64,000 nt of DNA from the NCBI RefSeq assembly GCF_003173615.1, contig NZ_QGNA01000005.1:1-64000 (forward strand). The letters are read 5' to 3'. Below the pieces are notes generated by a model. It saw nothing but the letters and a program-made list of their open reading frames with translations, ran no database searches and was not told the origin of the DNA. The position numbers were made by a program, and so were the translations under genes. This DNA is from Falsiroseomonas bella. GTDB taxonomy: Bacteria; Pseudomonadota; Alphaproteobacteria; Acetobacterales; Acetobacteraceae. Below are positions 41,535 to 49,854 of the stretch, piece after piece; the stretch's first letter is position 1; each line of letters opens with the position of its first letter.

Positions 41535-43115
41535 ATGCGCCGACACTTGCTCGCCTTCGCCGCAGCCTCTGCCCTGATCGGAGGCGGCGCCGCGGCCCAG
41601 AACCTGACCATGGGCGTCATCGCCGGGCCGGAGAGCATGGACCCGCACTACACCGCCACCGGGACCCACTCCGAGGCGCTGAAGCATGTCTTCGACACGC
41701 TGACCCATTCGGGCGACCGGCTGCAGATCGAGCCCGGGCTGGCGGAATCCTGGCGAATCGTGAACCCCACCACCTGGGAGTTCAGGCTGCGCCGCGGGGT
41801 GAAGTTCCATGACGGCTCCGACATGACGGCGGAGGACGTGGCGAGCTCCATCCGCCGGATGCAGACGCTCTCCGGTCCCAACCCGACCAGCATCTATGTT
41901 CGCCGCGTGCGCGAGACGCGGATCGTGGATCCCCACACCATCCAGGTCGTCACCGACGGCCCTGCACCCACGCTGCCCAACGACTTCATCCGCCTTTTCG
42001 TCACCTCGACGCGGGCCACAGCCGGCCTGACGCCGGAGAACTCCAACGAGGCCTTCAACAGCGGCCGGGTCACCATCGGCACCGGCCCATACCGCTACGT
42101 CTCCTGGACGCCGCGCGAGCAGTTCACGGTGGAGCGCAACGACGCCTACTGGGGCGACCGCCCGCATTGGGGCCGCGTGGTCCGGCGCGAGCTGTCCAAC
42201 CCTGCCGCGCGCGTGGCGCAGCTGCGCACCGGCCAGGTGGACATGATCGTCCGCGTGCCGGCCGCGGATGTGCAGACGCTGGAGCGCGACCGCAACATCT
42301 CCGTGGTGAAGGCCGAGACAGTCTATGTGTTCAACCTGGCACTCGACCAACGGGAGAACACGCCGCAGGTCACGGCACGCGACGGATCGCGCCTGGCGGC
42401 GAACCCCTATCGCGACCCGCGCGTGCGTGAGGCGATCGACCTCGCCATCGACCGCCGCGCACTGGCCGAGGTGGCGATGGAAGGCCTCGGCACGCCGCAG
42501 AGCCAGATGGTGACGCCCGGCATCTTCGGCTACAATCCGAATATCCAGATCCCCACGCCGAACGTGGCGCGCGCCCGCCAGCTTCTGGCCGAGGCCGGCT
42601 ATCCGAACGGCTTCCGCATGGTGCTGAACTTCAGCAACAACCGCCTGCCCGGCGATGCCGGCGTCGGCACGGGAATCACCCAGATGCTGGCGCGCATCGG
42701 GCTGGAGGTGCAGGCGGCCGGCCAGCCCGCCGCGGTGATCTTCCCCGCCCGCGCGCGCGGCGAGCTCTCCAACATCATGGCCGGGTGGGGCACGCTGACC
42801 GGCGAGGCGAACTACTACTACGCCGCCAACGCCCACACGAACGACCGGGAGAAGCGGCTCGGCGCGTTCAACTGGACCGGCTACTCCAACCCTGAGCTGG
42901 ACGCCCTCATCCAGGCCGCGAATGTCGAGCTGGACGACAAGAAGCGCGAGGAGCTGCTGCAGCGGATCGGCGCGATCTACACCTCCGAGCGGATCGCGAT
43001 CCCGATCGCGGCCGTGGGCTCCGCCTGGGCGATGCGGCGCGACCGCGTGAGCCTGCGCGTCGGCCGCAGCGACGAGGAGACCTATGCGTGGGACGTGCTG
43101 CCGGCCTCCCGATGA
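41535..43115 (+). CDS. ABC transporter solute-binding protein, family 5 (peptide/nickel type)
   Basis: 526 residues. The signal peptide (MRRHLLAFAAASALIGGGAAAQ) is followed by the family 5 start MDPHYTATGTHSEALKHVFD, then LAESWRIVNPTTWEFRLRRG and VKFHDGSDMTAEDV. The C-terminal part has YAWDVLPAS. It captures peptides or related solutes in the periplasm for the divergent DppBCDF-like permease. The ATG at 41535 is preferred because CGGGAG and the signal peptide fit it; the ATG at 41499 would bury the leader. Hydrolytic enzymes follow on the same strand. Confidence 0.92.
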   Translation: MRRHLLAFAAASALIGGGAAAQNLTMGVIAGPESMDPHYTATGTHSEALKHVFDTLTHSGDRLQIEPGLAESWRIVNPTTWEFRLRRGVKFHDGSDMTAEDVASSIRRMQTLSGPNPTSIYVRRVRETRIVDPHTIQVVTDGPAPTLPNDFIRLFVTSTRATAGLTPENSNEAFNSGRVTIGTGPYRYVSWTPREQFTVERNDAYWGDRPHWGRVVRRELSNPAARVAQLRTGQVDMIVRVPAADVQTLERDRNISVVKAETVYVFNLALDQRENTPQVTARDGSRLAANPYRDPRVREAIDLAIDRRALAEVAMEGLGTPQSQMVTPGIFGYNPNIQIPTPNVARARQLLAEAGYPNGFRMVLNFSNNRLPGDAGVGTGITQMLARIGLEVQAAGQPAAVIFPARARGELSNIMAGWGTLTGEANYYYAANAHTNDREKRLGAFNWTGYSNPELDALIQAANVELDDKKREELLQRIGAIYTSERIAIPIAAVGSAWAMRRDRVSLRVGRSDEETYAWDVLPASR

Positions 43116-43161
43116 GCGCGGCATCGATGGTGCGCGAGACTGATCCGGGCAGCATGCCCTG

Positions 43162-43869
43162 ATGCGGATCGCGGACGCGAACTGGCGCGACATCGAGGAC
43201 TACCTCGCGCGTGACGACCGCTGCGTGCTGCCCTTCGGCAGCACGGAGCAGCATGCCGGCCTCTCGCTCTGCGTGGACGCGATCCTGGCGGAGCGGGTGG
43301 CGGTCGAGGCGGCGGAGCCGCTGGGCGTGCCGGTCTATCCGGCGATGCCCTTCGGCCTCGCGCCCTACTTTGCTTCCTTCCCCGGCAGCGTCTCGCTGCG
43401 GGTGGAGACGCTGCTCGCCGTGGCGCGGGACCTGATCGAGAGTGCCGCGGGCTCGGGCTTCCGGCGCATCCTCATCGTCAACGGGCATGGCGGCAATGCG
43501 CCGGTCGGCGCGCTGGCGCTGCAGATGATGACCGAGCGGCCGGAACTCTCGATCAAGTTCCACAACTGGTACAACGCGCCGCGTACCTGGGCCGCGGCCA
43601 TGGCGGCCGATGCCTCGGCCAGCCACGGGAACTGGTTCGAGAATTTTCCCTGGACGCGGCTGGCCCATGCGCCGGCTCCGGACGGCCGCAAGCCGCAGGT
43701 CAACACGGCGCTGATGAAGGCCTCGCCCCCCGTGAAGGTGCGGGAGATGCTGCAGGACGGCTCCTTCGGCGGGCCGTGGCAGCTGCCGGATGTTGTGACA
43801 CAGGCGATCTGGGACACCGGCGTCGCCGAGACTCGCGAAGCGCTGGAGGGCCCATGGCCGACCCGATAG
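43162..43869 (+). CDS. Creatininase family amidohydrolase
   Basis: 235 residues. Creatininase signatures: PFGSTEQHAGLSLCVDAILAE (metal Glu, His and Asp) and LIVNGHGGNAPV (metal His). The region that normally reads HAGExETS is HGNWFENFPWT, so the third metal-ligand area is altered while the Glu remains. Members open cyclic amides such as creatinine or formyl groups in cofactor synthesis. It lies between the peptide-binding protein and a ketopantoate-reductase-like gene and overlaps the latter by 16 bases, so the substrate is probably imported by the neighbouring ABC system. Confidence 0.88.
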   Translation: MRIADANWRDIEDYLARDDRCVLPFGSTEQHAGLSLCVDAILAERVAVEAAEPLGVPVYPAMPFGLAPYFASFPGSVSLRVETLLAVARDLIESAAGSGFRRILIVNGHGGNAPVGALALQMMTERPELSIKFHNWYNAPRTWAAAMAADASASHGNWFENFPWTRLAHAPAPDGRKPQVNTALMKASPPVKVREMLQDGSFGGPWQLPDVVTQAIWDTGVAETREALEGPWPTR

Positions 43870-44873
43870 TCATCTGGGGCGCTGGCGCCATTGGCGGCAC
43901 GCTCGGCGCCTACTGGGCGCGTGCGGGCCATGACGTGCTGCTGGTGGACACGGTGAAGGAGCATGTCGAGGCCTGCCGCACCAAGGGCCTCACCATCTTC
44001 GGTCCCATCGAGGAATTCACGGTGGTCATCCCCGCCGTGACGCCGGAGGAGTTGACCGGCACCTATTCGCGCATCGTGCTGGCGGTGAAGGCGCAGGCGA
44101 CGAAGGTCGCGCTGCCCATGCTGGCACCGCATCTGAAGCCGGACGGCTTCGTCTTCTCGGCGCAGAACGGGCTGAACGAGATCGAGATCGCGGAAGCCGT
44201 GGGCGCCGAGCGCACTATGGGGTGCTTCGTGAATTTCAGCGCCGACTGGCATGAGCCCGGCCGCATCCTGTTCGGCGGGCGCAGCGCCGTGGTGGTGGGC
44301 GAGATCGACGGCTCGATCCGCGACCGCACGCGCGCGATGCACGAGCTCTGCAGGATCTTCGAGCCGGATGCGATCCTGACGGAGGACATCTGGGGCTATC
44401 TCTGGGGCAAGATGTCCTATGGCGCCATGCTGTTCGCGACCGCGCTGAACCACGATTCGATGACCGCCAACTTCGCCGATCCCGCCCGCTTCCCGGCCTG
44501 GCTGGCGCTCGGGCGGGAGGTGGTGGCGGTCGCGCTCGCCCGCGGCGTCACGCCCCGCGGCTTCGGGCAATACGATCCGATGGCCTTCGCGCCCGGCCGC
44601 GACGTGGCGGAGGCGCATCGCGCCGTGGACTGGCTGCGCGACTTCAACGCGCCGAACGCCAAGACCCATTCCGGCATCTGGCGCGACCTCGCGGTACGCA
44701 AGCGCAAGACCGAGGCCGGCGCACAACTCAACGTCGTGCCGAAGCTCGCCGCCGAGCTCGGTATCCCCACGCCCGCACTGAACGCGGTCGGGCGGCTGAT
44801 CGCCGACATCGAGGAAGGCCGGCGCGAGCAGTCGGCCGAGACCTTCGGGGAACTGATGAAGGCGATCTCTTGA
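43854..44873 (+). CDS. Ketopantoate reductase family (PanE/ApbA-like) oxidoreductase
   Basis: 339 residues, slightly longer than typical PanE. The N-terminal NADP fold begins IVIWGAGAIGGTLGAYWARA. LAVKAQATK carries the family Lys, AQNGLNEIE the conserved Asn, and LWGKMSYGAMLFATAL the second catalytic-type Lys. PanE reduces 2-ketopantoate in coenzyme A synthesis, but paralogues in catabolic clusters act on other 2-keto acids. The 16-bp overlap with the creatininase gene and TTGA overlap with the peptidase gene indicate a pathway role. Confidence 0.87.
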   Translation: MADPIVIWGAGAIGGTLGAYWARAGHDVLLVDTVKEHVEACRTKGLTIFGPIEEFTVVIPAVTPEELTGTYSRIVLAVKAQATKVALPMLAPHLKPDGFVFSAQNGLNEIEIAEAVGAERTMGCFVNFSADWHEPGRILFGGRSAVVVGEIDGSIRDRTRAMHELCRIFEPDAILTEDIWGYLWGKMSYGAMLFATALNHDSMTANFADPARFPAWLALGREVVAVALARGVTPRGFGQYDPMAFAPGRDVAEAHRAVDWLRDFNAPNAKTHSGIWRDLAVRKRKTEAGAQLNVVPKLAAELGIPTPALNAVGRLIADIEEGRREQSAETFGELMKAIS

Positions 44874-46276
44874 CCGACCCCGTCATCGCGCGGCTGCTGC
44901 AGGACCGCGCCGGCTTCGTCGCGCGGCTCGCGGAACTCGTCGCCTGCCGCTCCGTCTCCACCGATCCCGCCTATGCCGAGGGCATGGCGGCGGCGCGCGC
45001 CTGGTGGTGCCGGCGCCTTGCCGCGATGGGCTTCCGCGATGTCGGCGAGATCGCCGCGGGCGGGCACCCCGCGGTCACGGCGCGTTGGCACGGCGCGGGG
45101 CCGGATGCACCGACGCTGCTGGTCTACGGCCACTACGATGTGCAGCCCCCCGATCCGGTGGAGGCCTGGGCCTCGCCCCCCTTCGACCTCACCGCGCGCA
45201 ACGGCCGCCTGCATGCGCGCGGCGTGTCCGACGACAAGGGGCCGTCGCTGCTCGCGCTCGAAGCGGTGGGCGCCTATCTCGCCGTGGAAGGGCAGCTGCC
45301 GGTGAATGTCACCGTGCTGCTGGAAGGCGAGGAGGAGATCGGCTCCCGCACCCTCGCCACGATGCTGCAAGGCAACCGCGACCGCTTCGCCGCCGATGCG
45401 GCGCTCTCCGCCGACGGCGCCCGCTGGCGCGCCGACCTGCCGACGATGACCATCGGCACGCGGGGCAACATGGCGACGGAGATCACGCTCCGCACCGCCG
45501 CGAAGGACCTGCATTCCGGCCGCTATGGCGGCGTCGCCCCGAACGCGCTGCATGCGATGGCGCGGCTGCTCGCGACGCTGCACGACGCGGAGGGCAACAT
45601 CCTGGTCGCCGGCTTCGGGGAGGGTGCCGCGCTGGTGACGGAGGCCGACCGCGCCGCGCTCGCTGCGATCCCCTACGACGTCGCCGCGCATGACGCTTCC
45701 ATCGGCATCGCGCCGAGCGGGCGCAGCAACGCCGAGTTCCTCGAACGGCTCTGGCTGCGCCCGACGCTCGACGTGAACGGGCTGTGGGGAGGCTATACCG
45801 GCGCGGGCGGCAAGACCGTGATCCCCGCCGAGGCGCACGCCAAGCTCTCGATGCGCCTGGTGCCAGGCCAGGTGCCGGCGAAGGTCGCCGCCGCGCTCGC
45901 GGTGCATCTGCGGGCGCATTGCCCGAAGGGCGCGACGCTGGACATCGCGCCGACCCGCGACGGCACGGTCGCGACGCTGCTGGAAGGCGACCATCCGCTG
46001 CTGGTAGCAGCGGAGGGCGCCCTAGAAGCGACCACCGGCCGCACGCCGCTCCGCGTGCGCATGGGCGCGACGCTACCGCTGACCGACATCGTGCAGCGGG
46101 TGCTCGGCATCGGCACGGTGATGTTCAGCTTCGCCACCGCGGACGAGGATTTCCACGCGCCGAACGAGAACTGGCGGGAGACCGCGATCGAGGAGGGCTT
46201 CGCCGCCTGGGTCGCGCTGCTGCGCGGGCTGGAGGGGAAATCCCGCGCGGACTTCGCCGCGTTCCGGCGGGAATAG
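44870..46276 (+). CDS. M20 family dipeptidase/metallopeptidase
   Basis: 468 residues, the CPG2/carnosinase-like M20 branch. Motifs in order: VYGHYDVQPPDPVEAW, RGVSDDKGPSL (bridging Asp), LEGEEEIGS (base Glu), a lid domain with LHSGRYGGVAPN, and DEDFHAPNEN with the last metal His. It would cut a dipeptide or N-acyl amino acid in the cytoplasm. The start is TTG at 44870, overlapping the preceding stop. It ends 8 bp before the convergent kinase-UspA gene. It belongs with the peptide importer upstream. Confidence 0.92.
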   Translation: MTDPVIARLLQDRAGFVARLAELVACRSVSTDPAYAEGMAAARAWWCRRLAAMGFRDVGEIAAGGHPAVTARWHGAGPDAPTLLVYGHYDVQPPDPVEAWASPPFDLTARNGRLHARGVSDDKGPSLLALEAVGAYLAVEGQLPVNVTVLLEGEEEIGSRTLATMLQGNRDRFAADAALSADGARWRADLPTMTIGTRGNMATEITLRTAAKDLHSGRYGGVAPNALHAMARLLATLHDAEGNILVAGFGEGAALVTEADRAALAAIPYDVAAHDASIGIAPSGRSNAEFLERLWLRPTLDVNGLWGGYTGAGGKTVIPAEAHAKLSMRLVPGQVPAKVAAALAVHLRAHCPKGATLDIAPTRDGTVATLLEGDHPLLVAAEGALEATTGRTPLRVRMGATLPLTDIVQRVLGIGTVMFSFATADEDFHAPNENWRETAIEEGFAAWVALLRGLEGKSRADFAAFRRE

Positions 46277-46283
46277 GCGGCGC

Positions 46284-47693
46284 CTACTCCCCTTCCACCC
46301 GCGAGCGCACCACGGTCACGCTGCACGGCGCCTCGGCTGCGACCTCGGCCGAGACGCTGCCCAGCACGCGTCGCTTCAGCGACTGCGCGCGCGCGCCCAT
46401 CACGATGTGGTCCACCCGGTTCGCCCGCGCATGATCCAGGATCGCCGCGGCCGGGTTCACCGCCTCCAGCACATGGAAGGTCGCGCGGCCTTCCGGCAGG
46501 CCAAGCGGCGCCGCCCAGTGCTTCAACTCCACCAGGCGCTGCAGATGCTTGTTGTTGCCCTGCTCGTCCAGCGTCATATCGAGCGCAATACGGTTCTGCC
46601 GCAGCACGTTGAGGCAGGCGAGCCGCGCCTCCGGCAGGGTCGCGAGGATGCGCCCCACGGTGCCGCGCAGCGCCGCCTGCAGCGCCGCATCCGGCTCGGA
46701 GAGGTCCACCGCCGCGATGACGATGGGCGCGGCCGCGCCGGCATCTTCCATCTCCGCACGCGTGCGCGCGAAGCGCGGCTGGTGGTCCGGGTGGAACCGG
46801 CGCTGGATGGTGCGCGCCCAGCCGTCGCGCCGCTCCTTCCGCGCCCGCGCCGTCAGCGCCACCTGTCCGGGATGGCGCAGGTCGAAGGCGAGTTGCGCGG
46901 CGGTCGGGTGGCGACGCTCCGGCTGCACTTCCAGGCAGCGCAGGATCACTTCCTGCAGCCAGTCGGGACAATCCTTGCGCAGCCGCCTCGGCGGCTGCGG
47001 ATCGCGCCAGATCCGGCGCTTCAGGCCGCTCAGCCGCTGCGGATCGCCGAAGGGCCGCTCGCCCGTCGTGAAGAAATACAGCATGGCGCCAAGCGCGAAG
47101 AGGTCGCTGCGCGGTTCGCTGCGGATGCCCATCACCTGTTCCGGCGCCATGTAGGGCGCGGTGCCATAGGGCAGCCGGAACTCCTCCTCCATCAGGTCGG
47201 GCAGCAGCGCGTGGCGCGAGAGGCCGAAATCCACCAGCACCGCCTCGCCGCCCGGCCGCGTCAGGATGTTGGAGGGCTTCACGTCCAGATGGACCACATG
47301 CTGCCGGTGCAGCGAATCCAGCGCATCGGCCACCTTCGCGCCGATCTCCGCGATGCGCTCGATGGGCAGCGGCAGCGCCTCGATCAGCGGCAGCAGGCTG
47401 GGGCCGGCGATGCGCTCCATCGCCAGGTAGGGCTGCCGGTCGAAGCCGCCGGCGCCGGCGAAGCGCGGCACATGCGGGCCGGTGAGACGGGGCAGGATCA
47501 TCTGCTCCATCTCGAAGGAGACGATCGCCGCCGGGTCCTCGCCTTCCGCCAGGCGCGGCACCTTCACCAGCAGGGGGAAGTCGTGCGCGGGATGCGTCGC
47601 CTCGAACAGCGCCGCCATGCCGCCGACATGCAGCCGCGCGCCGATGCGGAAGCCGTCGAGCTCCTGGCCTTCCTGCAGCATCTGCACCGCCAT
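46284..47693 (-). CDS. Ser/Thr protein kinase fused to a universal stress protein domain
   Basis: 469 residues. Eukaryotic-like kinase domain (about 1-290): ATP Lys44 in LLVKVPR, catalytic loop HLDVKPSN (Asp137, Lys139, Asn142), DFG at 155-157 and APYMAPE. HLD replaces HRD, making it a non-RD kinase, and the Gly-rich loop is atypical (LHVGGMAA). A UspA domain follows (about 316-465), ending GSVSAEVAAEAPCSVTVV; its first ATP-loop Gly pair is altered (GARA). No membrane span, so it is cytoplasmic. A metallophosphoesterase gene lies 2 bp upstream in the same unit. The targets are unknown. Confidence 0.9.
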   Translation of the reverse strand: MAVQMLQEGQELDGFRIGARLHVGGMAALFEATHPAHDFPLLVKVPRLAEGEDPAAIVSFEMEQMILPRLTGPHVPRFAGAGGFDRQPYLAMERIAGPSLLPLIEALPLPIERIAEIGAKVADALDSLHRQHVVHLDVKPSNILTRPGGEAVLVDFGLSRHALLPDLMEEEFRLPYGTAPYMAPEQVMGIRSEPRSDLFALGAMLYFFTTGERPFGDPQRLSGLKRRIWRDPQPPRRLRKDCPDWLQEVILRCLEVQPERRHPTAAQLAFDLRHPGQVALTARARKERRDGWARTIQRRFHPDHQPRFARTRAEMEDAGAAAPIVIAAVDLSEPDAALQAALRGTVGRILATLPEARLACLNVLRQNRIALDMTLDEQGNNKHLQRLVELKHWAAPLGLPEGRATFHVLEAVNPAAAILDHARANRVDHIVMGARAQSLKRRVLGSVSAEVAAEAPCSVTVVRSRVEGE

Positions 47694-47695
47694 GC

Positions 47696-48436
47696 TCAGC
47701 GCCCCCGCGCCAGCCGCGCCGCCAGCCCTTCGGGCAGGCCCGCCGCGCGGATCTTTCGTGCCGCACCCTCGATGTCGTACGGCACGCGGAGGGTCGTGAG
47801 CTCGTTCGCCTCGGTGTCGAGCAGCGCATAGGCCGCGGCCGGGTTGCCGTCGCGCGGCTGGCCCACGGCGCCGACCACGGCCAGCCAGCGGCGCGGCCGC
47901 GTCAGCGGCACCGCGACCTCCGCCATCGGCCGATGCGCCGCGATCTTCGCCGTGGCGGTCAGCCCGTAGAGCGCCGGCACATGCACATGCCCGCAGAGCA
48001 CGACGCGCGCGCGCACCGCCTCCAGCGCGGCGCGCGCATCCTCCGCGTCGCGCGTGTAGCGCCAGCGCGTCGGATGCTGGGCGTCGGCATGCACATAGAG
48101 CCGATCCTCCTCCTCAACCTCCATCGGCAGCGTGTCGAGGAAGCGCTTCGCCGCATCGTCCAGCACTGCGCGCGTCCAGGCGGCGGCCGCGCCGGCGTCG
48201 GACGTCATGCCGCCGCGATCCTCCACCGCCGCCTCGTCATGGTTGCCCTTGATGACGACCGCCCCGGCCTCGGCCAGTTCGCGCGTGCGCTGCACCGCCC
48301 AGACGGGATCCGCGCCGTAGCCCACTATGTCGCCCAGCAGCACCAGCCGCTGCGCGCCGCGGCGCGCCGCATCCGCCAGGCAGGCCTCGAAGGCCTCGCG
48401 GTTCGCGTGGATGTCGGAGAGGATCGCGACCCGCAT
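47696..48436 (-). CDS. Metallophosphoesterase family protein
   Basis: 246 residues of the calcineurin-like fold. The di-metal motifs are in order: LSDIHANREAF, LLGDIVGYG, IKGNHDEA, YVHADAQHP and LCGHVHVP. Close relatives are YfcE/MJ0936-type phosphodiesterases or phosphatases of unclear substrate. It lies directly before the kinase-UspA gene, so the two could act as opposing enzymes, but this is inferred from position alone. The ATG at 48436 is 4 bp behind the DapA-like stop. Confidence 0.9.
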   Translation of the reverse strand: MRVAILSDIHANREAFEACLADAARRGAQRLVLLGDIVGYGADPVWAVQRTRELAEAGAVVIKGNHDEAAVEDRGGMTSDAGAAAAWTRAVLDDAAKRFLDTLPMEVEEEDRLYVHADAQHPTRWRYTRDAEDARAALEAVRARVVLCGHVHVPALYGLTATAKIAAHRPMAEVAVPLTRPRRWLAVVGAVGQPRDGNPAAAYALLDTEANELTTLRVPYDIEGAARKIRAAGLPEGLAARLARGR

Positions 48437-48439
48437 CGC

Positions 48440-49354
48440 TCACCGTGCGCCGGGATAGGGGCCGAGCTCTGCCGCGAAGCGCCGCGCGCAATCCAGGCCG
48501 AAGGGCGTCGGCGCCAGCGCCGGCGGGCGCTCGATCACCTCGGGCAGGCCCATGCGCCAGCCCGTCATGCGCTTGCCGTAGCAGAGGAAGACCGCAACGC
48601 CCTGCATTGCGAAGGCGATCATCGGCGCGATGCGGCGATACTCGGCATCCGCGCCCGCGACATCGCCGCCGGCGAACAGGTCGTAGACCCGCGCCTGCAC
48701 ATCCGCGCATTCGGGCGCGGGGATCATGCCCGCGCAGCCCGCGCGCAGGCAGTCCGGCAGCTCGAGCCCGGCGCGGCCGTTGAACACCGTCAGCGCGCCG
48801 CCCGTCGCCTCGATCAGGCGCTGCACATCCACCGCGCTGTCCTCGGCCTTGATCAGCTTCACATTGGCATGGTTGCGCGCCAGCGCGGCGATGCCCGCGG
48901 TGGAGAGGCCGACGCCGATATAGGCCGCGGCATTCTGGATGCCGAGCGGGATGGCGCTGTGCCGGCCCACCAGCTCCGCGACGCGCCCGTACCACGCCAC
49001 GTATTCCGCTTCCGGCAGGCCGCGTACCGGGGGCGGCTGCAGGATGATCCAGCTTGCGCCCAACGCCTCCGTGTCCAGGACGAACTGCGCCGCGTCCTCC
49101 GCCGTCGCCTCGGCGACGGTCACCGCGAGCGGCACGCGCCCGTTGATCTCCTCCGCGCTCCAGCGCACCACGTCGCGCTTCTCCGCCGGCGAGAGCTTGT
49201 TCACTTCCGTCGCGAGGCCCAGCACCGCCAGGCCATGCGCGCCGCCGGCCAGGCAGCAGCGCACCTGCCTCCGCATCGCCGCCTCGTCCAGCCGGCCATC
49301 GGCGCCGAAGAAGGCGTAGAGGATCGGGTAGATCCCGCGGAACTCCGTGCTCAT
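48440..49354 (-). CDS. Dihydrodipicolinate synthase/N-acetylneuraminate lyase family protein
   Basis: 304 residues, class I aldolase barrel. The Schiff-base Lys is in LIKAEDSAVD. The usual GxxGE pocket reads GLATEVNKLS, and the catalytic Tyr expected in a PPYY-type stretch is missing (LQPPPVRGLPE). It is therefore unlikely to be the housekeeping DapA, and its reaction is unclear. A sugar-acid aldolase or dehydratase fits its overlap (ATGA) with the gluconokinase gene. It ends 4 bp before the metallophosphoesterase gene. Confidence 0.85.
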   Translation of the reverse strand: MSTEFRGIYPILYAFFGADGRLDEAAMRRQVRCCLAGGAHGLAVLGLATEVNKLSPAEKRDVVRWSAEEINGRVPLAVTVAEATAEDAAQFVLDTEALGASWIILQPPPVRGLPEAEYVAWYGRVAELVGRHSAIPLGIQNAAAYIGVGLSTAGIAALARNHANVKLIKAEDSAVDVQRLIEATGGALTVFNGRAGLELPDCLRAGCAGMIPAPECADVQARVYDLFAGGDVAGADAEYRRIAPMIAFAMQGVAVFLCYGKRMTGWRMGLPEVIERPPALAPTPFGLDCARRFAAELGPYPGAR

Positions 49355-49854
49355 CGTGCTTCCTCCCGCAGGGCGGCGATCGCTTCGTCCACCAGCGCAT
49401 CCGGCGTCGCCGCGACGTCGAGCGTGATCACGCCTTCATCCGGCGTCGGCGTTTCGAGCGTCGCGAACTGGCTCGGCACCAGGCTCGCCGGCATGAAGTG
49501 TCCCTGCCGCGCCGCCTGCCGCGCGGCGACCAGCGCGACGTCGCCATGCAGGTGGACGAAGCGCAGGCCGGGCGCCGCGGCGCGCAGCCGGTCGCGATAG
49601 GCGCGCTTCAGTGCGGAGCAGGTCACGACGCAGCCGGTCCCGCAATGCGCCGCCAGATGCGCGCCGATGGCATCCAGCCAGGGCCAGCGGTCGTCGTCGG
49701 TCAGCGGCTGTCCCGCGCTCATCTTCGCGATGTTGGCGGGCGGATGGAACTCGTCGGCGTCGCGGAACAGCACGCCCAGGCGCTCCGCCAGCTTCGTGCC
49801 GACCGTGCTCTTGCCCGCGCCGGTGACGCCCATCACGACGACCAGCGCGCTCAT
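49351..49854 (-). CDS. gntK: Gluconokinase
   Basis: 167 residues, the standard length for thermoresistant/thermosensitive GntK proteins. It has VVVMGVTGAGKSTVG (P-loop), FRDADEFHPPANIAKMSAG and LTDDDRWPWL, then CSALKRAYRD, all near-invariant in the family. It phosphorylates gluconate to 6-phosphogluconate. Its ATG overlaps the stop of the 6-phosphogluconate dehydrogenase gene, so product and next enzyme are made together. Confidence 0.95.
   Translation of the reverse strand: MSALVVVMGVTGAGKSTVGTKLAERLGVLFRDADEFHPPANIAKMSAGQPLTDDDRWPWLDAIGAHLAAHCGTGCVVTCSALKRAYRDRLRAAAPGLRFVHLHGDVALVAARQAARQGHFMPASLVPSQFATLETPTPDEGVITLDVAATPDALVDEAIAALREEAR

Noticed and set aside
39605-41638. A 677-codon frame as a fused permease
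   Set aside because: Only the last 290 codons encode the DppC-like permease. The extension runs through the DppB-like gene out of frame.
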